In this document: one piece after another, positions 62,522 through 64,000 of the stretch | Numbering within the stretch: position 1 is the first letter of the stretch | How the letters are laid out: each line of letters opens with the position of its first letter | Notes under the pieces: generated by a model | The model's input: the letters and a program-made list of their open reading frames with translations, nothing else | Told to the model about the DNA's origin: nothing | Databases searched by the model: none | Translations under genes and position numbers: made by a program | Assembly (NCBI GenBank): GCA_914767715.1 | Contig: OU612069.1 | Coordinates: 9,175,387 to 9,239,386, forward strand | Origin: Membranipora membranacea | Lineage: Eukaryota; Bryozoa; Gymnolaemata; Cheilostomatida; Membraniporidae | Direction: 5' to 3' | Length of the DNA stretch: 64,000 bases

Positions 62522-64000
62522 CGAAAATAAGCTGGTTCTGTTTAAGATTGTGTGGTGAAAACAACAAGTGTGATAGAAAATACAGACAATGTGGATGAAT
62601 TGGCCTACATAGCATACATACATATATACGTTGACTTTTTACCCTCATACCTACATATTTATCTTTACCGAGATAACCTATTATTGACATTTGACATACA
62701 GTGATTAATTAGCTGAGTTTAAACCACTGCTACCATACAGCCAAATGTGTGCTTATAGAATTCTGTATAGCTCTCTGTATAATCTCAGCATTCTCACTTA
62801 ATGAGCAAATAATTTGCACAAACTGATCGTCAAAATTAGGGTATGAAATCAATTATCGACCGCATCAGGTGAGGTAGTTACCGTCTTACTAATGCCAACT
62901 GTACACGTCATAAGCTGGTGCGTAGATTTCATGCCCTGATTTTGAAGATCAGTTTGTGCAAATTATTCGCCCATTAGAAGACAATTATGAGAATTAAGTC
63001 TCAATTAATTTAATTGGAGCTATGCATAATTCAATGAGCACAAATTTGCATGAGTGGCAGCAGTAGTTTAAGAATATAAGTATGTTCCATCTCGTGATGT
63101 AAGCTGTAGCTTTGTTTGATGTTAATATATCTAGCCATTGAGAATACAATAGGACTGTTGTGGCCTCCCCAGATTTCCTAACCCCACAACTGAAACCCCG
63201 GGTAGTTATAGTTTGTTTCATTTGATACAACTAACACAAAATAGTCAAGGCATTATTTAAGTATGAAAGATAATACTGTCATTATGATGATTTAGAACAA
63301 TTAACATTTAGGTAACATGTCAATCATACTTATTCCATCATCATATTGAAGTTTTCATTTGACACGGCATCACAATATTTAGTTCTTTTTCGGTACTAGC
63401 TATTTCTAACACAAATAATCTTGTTTGTTTATAAACCGTTGAGGTATGAATTTTTTGTTTTAAATCTGGCTGGTTTATTGAACTCCAAATCCAATATAAT
63501 ACCGACAACTTTTTTAATTTGTTTTCCATTTCATTGTGATGAATACTTTATAAAAGGATATTTACATTTATTATCTTTATCGATGCTCTATAAATATTGC
63601 TAGTACCATGTATGAAATATAACAATATTATTTATGACAATTTGTATTGTTGTTTTTCACTCGGTTTTGAGCAAACAATAGGCATTGGAATGAATAAGAA
63701 GTTACCATGGAGAATAATCATTTGCTCGATTGTTCTTTTCATTGTTTATGTACGGTCAAGTGCAGCCCAAATTGATATTACAAATTTAATATTATCGGTA
63801 CATTTGGATATTTCAGTCTCAGATGAAGAAGACGGTATCAGATAGCTGACCATCTAAGCTTAGGTTGGCTCACTGTGTGTCCTAAACATTTTTGCGATTC
63901 ATAATAACCTAACTCAGAACTGGATAGCTATCATTCCCACTGGGCGTCATTCCAATCCGAATTCTATTCCATTCCCACTTCAGGGCCCTGGAAGTCATTT
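62522..64000. other. Downstream of copy 2 TRIM-like gene
   Basis: 62,377-63,797 is unique to copy 2 and includes the final TRIM-like exon and a foldback element. From 63,798 the sequence matches copy 1 at about 17,064 onward. No further gene is supported. Open frames at 63,421-63,845 have no splice or family support. Confidence 0.5.
62718..63072. mobile_element. Foldback element with two pairs of inverted arms
   Basis: Outer arms: TTTAAACCACTGCTACCATA at the left and the near-complement AGTGGCAGCAGTAGTTTA at the right. Inner arms: AATAATTTGCACAAACTGAT against ATCAGTTTGTGCAAATTATT, continuing into GGGTATGAAAT/ATTTCATGCCC. About 350 bp. A related fragment lies at 19,228-19,420. It sits in the segment absent from copy 1. 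Confidence 0.8.

Larger units (their letters stand above)
45351..64000 (+). repeat. Tandem segmental duplication, copy 2 (partner 1-17,266)
   Basis: Same gene order and orientation as 1-17,266. It is longer because of insertions at about 46,487-46,784, 48,829-49,030, 51,634-51,856, 58,162-58,340 and 59,964-60,254, and because about 1.42 kb (62,377-63,797) has no counterpart in copy 1. It lacks copy 1 sequence at 3,010-3,240, 7,320-7,696 and 13,871-14,245. The homology runs off the window end, so the right boundary is not seen. Confidence 0.95.

Overview
This is a stretch of eukaryotic, almost certainly animal, nuclear genome. Genes are split into many short exons with canonical GT/AG splice sites. 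Introns and spacers are AT-rich and full of miniature transposons, tRNA-derived SINEs, homopolymer runs and microsatellites. The genes (MCMDC2, a GM2-activator/ML-domain protein, a RING/B-box/coiled-coil/propeller TRIM-like protein, a BED zinc-finger protein) indicate a metazoan. A marine invertebrate such as a sponge is plausible, but the species cannot be fixed from the sequence. Exon models were built by hand by requiring splice sites, reading phase and family similarity to agree.

Layout: the left end (1-17,266) and the right end (45,351-64,000) are two near-identical copies of one block, in the same orientation with a period of about 45.4 kb. Each block carries, in order on the + strand, the 3' end of MCMDC2, a complete five-exon GM2A-like gene and a TRIM-like gene. 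Between them lies single-copy DNA. It holds remnants of a further TRIM-like locus (18.3-23.9 kb), a six-exon BED-finger gene on the - strand (30,822 down to 24,555), and a complete 16-exon MCMDC2 gene on the + strand (30,978-46,371). The BED and MCMDC2 genes are head to head about 150 bp apart, so they probably share a promoter region. The left edge carries the last exon of another MCMDC2 copy, so either the tandem unit continues outside the window or two haplotypes have been joined in the assembly.

The GM2A-like gene looks intact in both copies. The TRIM-like gene is damaged in both, differently: copy 1 has lost the splice donor of its B-box exon and its last exon, and copy 2 has an in-frame stop at the start of its propeller exon. 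MCMDC2 encodes about 679 residues, close to the vertebrate protein, but a one-base excess in a T run in exon 1 breaks the frame.

Comparing the two blocks dates many insertions by occupied/empty sites: a TTAA-flanked MITE and a MITE with 6-bp target duplications only in copy 1, and a TA-flanked MITE and two SINEs only in copy 2. Other structures include a ~600-bp inverted repeat inside an MCMDC2 intron, a minisatellite that multiplies an exon end with its splice donor, and several foldback families.
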